From Azolla caroliniana (taxonomy: Eukaryota; Polypodiophyta), in NCBI GenBank assembly GCA_043228905.1, contig JBHGNT010000005.1:4712001-4776000 (forward strand): a DNA stretch of 64,000 nt. The letters run 5' to 3'. A program made the translations under genes and the position numbers. The number at the start of each line of letters is the position of its first letter. Position 1 is the stretch's first letter. Shown piece after piece: positions 60,228-64,000 of the stretch. The notes beneath the pieces are model-generated. The model was not told the origin of the DNA. It made no database searches and worked only from the letters and a program-made list of their open reading frames with translations.

Positions 60228-61960
60228 ACGCAGCACACAGAGACAGAGATGGAGCACGTAGAGAAACACAGAGACAGAGAAACACAGAGACAAAGCATAC
60301 ACGTTCAAAAATTCCCCCCCCCAAATGTTTTCTCTCTCCTATTATTCACTTTTTTGTTTTATTTTTATTTTCTTATTTATTTTCTTTTCCTTTTTTTAGA
60401 TCTAAAATAATTGGACGGCCCCGATCATCTAGGATTCCCGAGACGAGTTTAGAGCCGTCCAAGGCCTAGATTCACGGGCTCTCACTATTTATTATTTCTG
60501 TATCAAATAGTGACCAGGTACAGAGAGTTGTGTAACTTGATGCTGACTAAAAGCCATATTGTTAAGAAGTAGAAACCAGTACTCCTGAGTCCTTAGAGTT
60601 GGCTTTCTCATCACCTCAATCTACCAAGTCGAATGAGCTGACTTTGTTATGTAAATATTGGCCACCGAACATTATGGAAATATATTTTTCTGAGCATAAT
60701 TAATATATTGTTTGTCATAGAGAAACATGTTTCTGGTGATTAGCACTTTCTTTGGTCTTCATACTCCTCACTTGTAGTTCCTTATACTCATGTTGTTAAT
60801 GTACTTCATCCTGTAATCAGTCATGTTGTAATTATTAGGGTGCTAGATGAGGTACCTAAAAGCATGCTTCAAATATTTCTCAATTGTTTGATTGAGGAGT
60901 TCAGTGTAACTAAGATTATTCGAATTTAATTGTTTGATGGAAGACTTTTACTGTTGGATTTTCAACGAGTCTTGATTGAGTGTAGTGTTGTGACATTTTC
61001 CTAAACCAAACTTGTTGATGCAAGTGCAATCGACCTTACTTCAATCCAATTTCACAAGAGAACAGGAATCATTCAGTCTTCAATCAAGGTTATTATCTTA
61101 GAAGTGAAAATGGAGGTTGTAGAAGATTAGTAGAATAATGAGAACAATGATAAAGTAACATAAGAAACTAGATTGGAAACATTCTTGTTAAGACAACCAT
61201 ATATCTATGTACACTATTATGAAGTATTGTTAACAACTTGTCTAGTTTGATGTTTTTGGGTCTCATTGTGCATGTTTTTGCCCAATAATTGTGTCTTCTT
61301 GGATTACAGTAATTATTGTGATCAACTTATCTAGTTTGATGTTTCTGGGTCTCATTGTGTCTTATATTTTTGCTGCCTAATAATTGTGTCTTCTTCCATA
61401 GAATGTAATATTCACATTAGTCAGTTCAAAAATTCGTTTTCCATACGTCAAATGTGTGTATTATGAGAACATATTAATGTTTTTTATTTACTTTTCGTTT
61501 TTTTTAGCTCACTTTCTTGTCTTTATTCTCTTTAATGAATTCAAATATTCACTGCGTAATTGTTTTCTAATAGCAGATCTGATCAAATAGTTACATATTG
61601 TGGACTCCTCCCAAATAGCAATGCAGGTTGCTTCGGGGCAAATTGTGTGGCCAAATTGCCAATGCCGCTGAAGCAAAAGGATATATAAAGCCTTTGGAGT
61701 TAGTGATGCCCATCTTGAGCTAAGAGTACATTGCTTTGGTTGGAGGACAAACATATACACCTGTGAAGACATAGAATGAATGCGGGTTTGGCAGGTCCAC
61801 AAACAGTAGAGAGTAGACTTGTGGTGGGCTATTAAAAATGAAAAGTCGAGGACATGTTATGGTTTGTGATAATGAAATGTCAAAAAATGTCGAGGACATG
61901 TAGGAAGAAATTGCTACGGATATATAAGGAGTATAATAATGATGATGAGAATGCACTACT
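59320..61960. other. Intergenic sequence with small duplications
   Basis: No gene recognised. A pair of TCTCTTGTAGAAATARCACTCAC words lies at about 59924-59978 and 60015-60062, and a (GA)n tract lies at 60197-60226. Confidence 0.45.
61234..61396. repeat. Tandem duplication of ~70 bp
   Basis: Copies 61234-61301 and 61323-61396 share TCTAGTTTGATGTTT, GGGTCTCATTGTG and TAATTGTGTCTTCTT. Confidence 0.85.
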
Positions 61961-62039
61961 TGTTGGGGCTTGTCCACTCAAGTGGAGCCCACAACATTAA
62001 GTGGGTTGAACGCTGAATAGACTTAGTACTAATTAGTTG

Positions 62040-62092
<53 letters not shown>

Positions 62093-62825
62093 GTATGTCT
62101 CCCTTTTTCCTTTTTGTATGTTTTTTTGGGCATGTGTCTTTTGTGTGTGAGAGTGTGAACACAGGTTTGTAGACGTTGGACAAAGAAAAGAAGAAAAGGA
62201 AAAAGGAGGGACAGCGTGACAAGTTTTTTAGAGAGAAAAACAGAGAGCGAAAAACAGGTTTTCAGAGAGAAAAATAGAGAGCAAAAAAACAGAGAGTGAA
62301 AAACAGAGCGCGGAGTGAACGGAACTAAGGCTGAAAAACAGAGTTTCGAGAAGAAGAGGCGTATGAGAAAAACACAACAAAGCTTCTGCAAGAAAACAGA
62401 AACAAGTGAGCGAGAACTCGTTGCAAGTGTAAAGACGGAGATCTAGCGAGGTGCTGTCTGGACTACCCAAAAGAGTCACAACAACTCTTCTGTCCACTTG
62501 TAACAGGTTTATTTGCTATGTGTTTTTGGTTATGTTTCTGTTGTTTATCCTATCTAGTAGGGTGAATATTGTATCCAAGGCGGTAGCCTAGAAATATATG
62601 CGCATATCTCTACAGTAAGCTTTAGAGGTTATCAACACCTTGTATACTTAGAAAGTAGTGAATTTCTTTCAGAACCTAAAGTTCCCGTGGTTTTTCCCAA
62701 TTTTGGGTTTTCCACGTTAAATCTCGGTGTACTCTCTCATTTCTTCTTGTGGTTTCATCCATTGTTTATTAAGTGTGAATTGTGTTTGAAAGTTTAAATT
62801 ATCCCGATTCCGCTCCATATTCCCA
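61961..62825 (+). repeat. Putative copia 5' LTR (865 bp)
   Basis: Runs from TGTTGGGGCTTGTCC to TATTCCCA, a few bases before the primer site. It contains a (TA)n(GTAT)n microsatellite at 62044-62098 and the copia-type CCCGTGGTTTTTCCC and GGTTTTCCACG words. The left end is inferred from the TG and cannot be checked against the other LTR. Confidence 0.6.
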
Positions 62826-62830
62826 ATAAG

Positions 62831-62842
62831 TGGTATCAGAGC
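62831..62842 (+). other. Copia primer-binding site (initiator tRNA-Met)
   Basis: TGGTATCAGAGC, complementary to the 3' end of plant initiator tRNA-Met, the standard primer site of Ty1/copia elements. Confidence 0.92.
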
Positions 62843-62873
62843 AGAGGTTCATACCTCCGCAAAGACTTGGAAT

Positions 62874-64000
62874 ATGGATGAATCATTAGGTGGGATGATT
62901 AAACTGATGGGATCCAACTACCCCATTTGGAAGTCCAAAATGAGGGACATGTTGGTATGTAAGGACATGTGGTTGCTCGTACTACATGGTACGAGCAAAC
63001 CCAAGAACATAGATACACTAACCTGGGATGCCATGCATCTAAAGACATCTGCATACATCCGATGTTTTATAGACAGGAGTCTATATAACAATTTCTGTGA
63101 TGAAACCAAAGCACACGAGTTATGGAGAAAAATCGAGAGTATGTTTCAGCCAAAAAATGCTTTGAATATCTAGTCTCCGTGTTTAGGAAACTTGTAAGAC
63201 TTAGGTATCAACATGGCTCCAGTATGGCAGAGCATCTTAATACGTTTCAAGGACTTATAAGTAAAACTGTCTCTCCAGATATACCTCTAGCAAATGAGGT
63301 GTTGACCTTGTTATTGTTAGGCTCTCTCCCAAATAGTTGGGAAACCCTTGTTGTGACGCTTGGGAATGCAACGCAACAAAAGGACCTAACATTGGACATG
63401 CTTAAGTCGAATCTTCTACATGAAGAAGCACGACGAAAGGAGCAGGACTCCAACTTTGACCATAAAGCCTTAGTCATAGAAAACAACTCCTCTAGAGGAA
63501 GAAACCATGTTAGGGGTCCACAAAATCATAGAAACAATTCTAAGGGGAGGTCAAAGTCTAGAAGTAGAAAAGACTTCAAGAAAGATTTTTCATGTTGTTA
63601 TTGTAGTGGTCCAAACCATTATGAGAGAGATTATTGGAAGAAAAAGAAAGACCAAAAGAAAGGAACCACCGATAATAAGAGCAATGACCTCACTACAGCC
63701 ACTTGTGATGGCGACATTGTCATTGCTTGTGATGACGCGTGTGTTAGCTTAGCATGCCAACAAACTGATTGGATTATTGACTCGGGAGCCTCGTATCACA
63801 TCACTCCATACCGAGAGATGTTCTCGTCACATGCCGGTGGTGACTTTGGCAAAGTAGAAATGGCTAACCACGGCATAACAAAGGTTGTTGGCATAGGAAA
63901 TATAATTCTAACCACAAACACGGTGTCGTGAAGATTTTCGTCCATAGGCGGAAACTGGGGTGGAAGGGGCAAGTCGGTGGTGTGCAACATGTGCACATGT
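62874..64000 (+). pseudogene. copia gag-protease region, frameshifted, partial
   Basis: Starts with ATG at 62874 (LGGMIKLMGSNYPIWK, copia gag). The frame ends at 63173, and gag continues from about 63122 in another frame, so a frameshift lies in between. The zinc knuckle near 63595-63640 reads CYCSGPNHYERDY, with the last Cys replaced by Tyr. Protease motif WIIDSGASYHIT lies near 63770-63805. A stop at 63929-63931 and odd downstream sequence suggest further damage before the integrase, which is outside the window. Confidence 0.88.

Larger units (their letters stand above)
61961..64000 (+). mobile_element. Ty1/copia retrotransposon, 5' part, cut by the window edge
   Basis: A putative 5' LTR is followed by a tRNA-Met-type primer site and a gag-protease coding region in copia order. 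The element continues beyond 64000, so its 3' LTR and target duplication cannot be seen. Confidence 0.85.

Noticed and set aside
60415-60470. GGACGGCC...GCCGTCC inverted words as possible transposon ends
   Set aside because: Too short and close together, with no flanking duplication.

Overview
The window is nuclear DNA from a land plant, most likely a flowering plant. It shows GT-AG introns, plastid acyl-ACP desaturases with transit peptides, a legumin-like cupin gene with seed-type promoter motifs, PPR fragments, and plant LTR, LINE, hAT and Mutator-type repeats. I cannot name the species. Host genes are few, AT-rich and intron-containing. Most of the DNA between them is decayed mobile-element and low-complexity sequence.

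Five host genes can be rebuilt with exon boundaries. (1) A CASP-like family 5 membrane protein on the minus strand (3547-7418, 3 exons, 176 aa); its 3.3 kb first intron holds an antisense, 5'-truncated LINE. (2) A secreted glycine-rich protein with two Cys clusters on the minus strand (16559-17470, single exon, 303 aa). (3) A legumin/11S-type bicupin with signal peptide on the minus strand (23163-24996, 5 exons, 463 aa), preceded by a TATA box, an RY motif and an ABRE/G-box. (4) and (5) Two plastid stearoyl-ACP desaturase paralogues arranged tail to tail (39889-42317 plus strand, 446 aa; 50061-52654 minus strand, 458 aa). They share three-exon structure and a conserved promoter block.

Mobile elements, left to right: LINE copy in the CASP-like intron (4155-5893); hAT-type non-autonomous element (8455-9096, 8-bp target duplication); short retrocopy of a PPR gene (9279-9550, 24-bp flanking repeat); solo LTR (10097-10539, 5-bp duplication); LINE remnants at 13915-14740, 45120-47210, 55060-55490 and 57472-57815; a full-length Ty3/gypsy element (26677-37044, 457-bp LTRs, 5-bp duplication); a Mutator-type MITE (38442-38661, 9-bp duplication); a Ty1/copia LTR remnant (about 57823-58178); and the 5' part of a Ty1/copia element running off the right edge (61961-64000).

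The most unusual item is the gypsy element. Between its integrase and 3' LTR lies about 4 kb with a second copy of the LTR tail, a polyadenylation-like signal, a TATA-like box, a pyrimidine-rich leader and a roughly 1,100-codon decayed sense-strand ORF with long coiled coils. I do not recognise this ORF as a standard retrotransposon protein. The element carries stop codons, frameshifts and a substituted integrase catalytic residue, so this copy is dead. No rRNA, tRNA or CRISPR array was seen.
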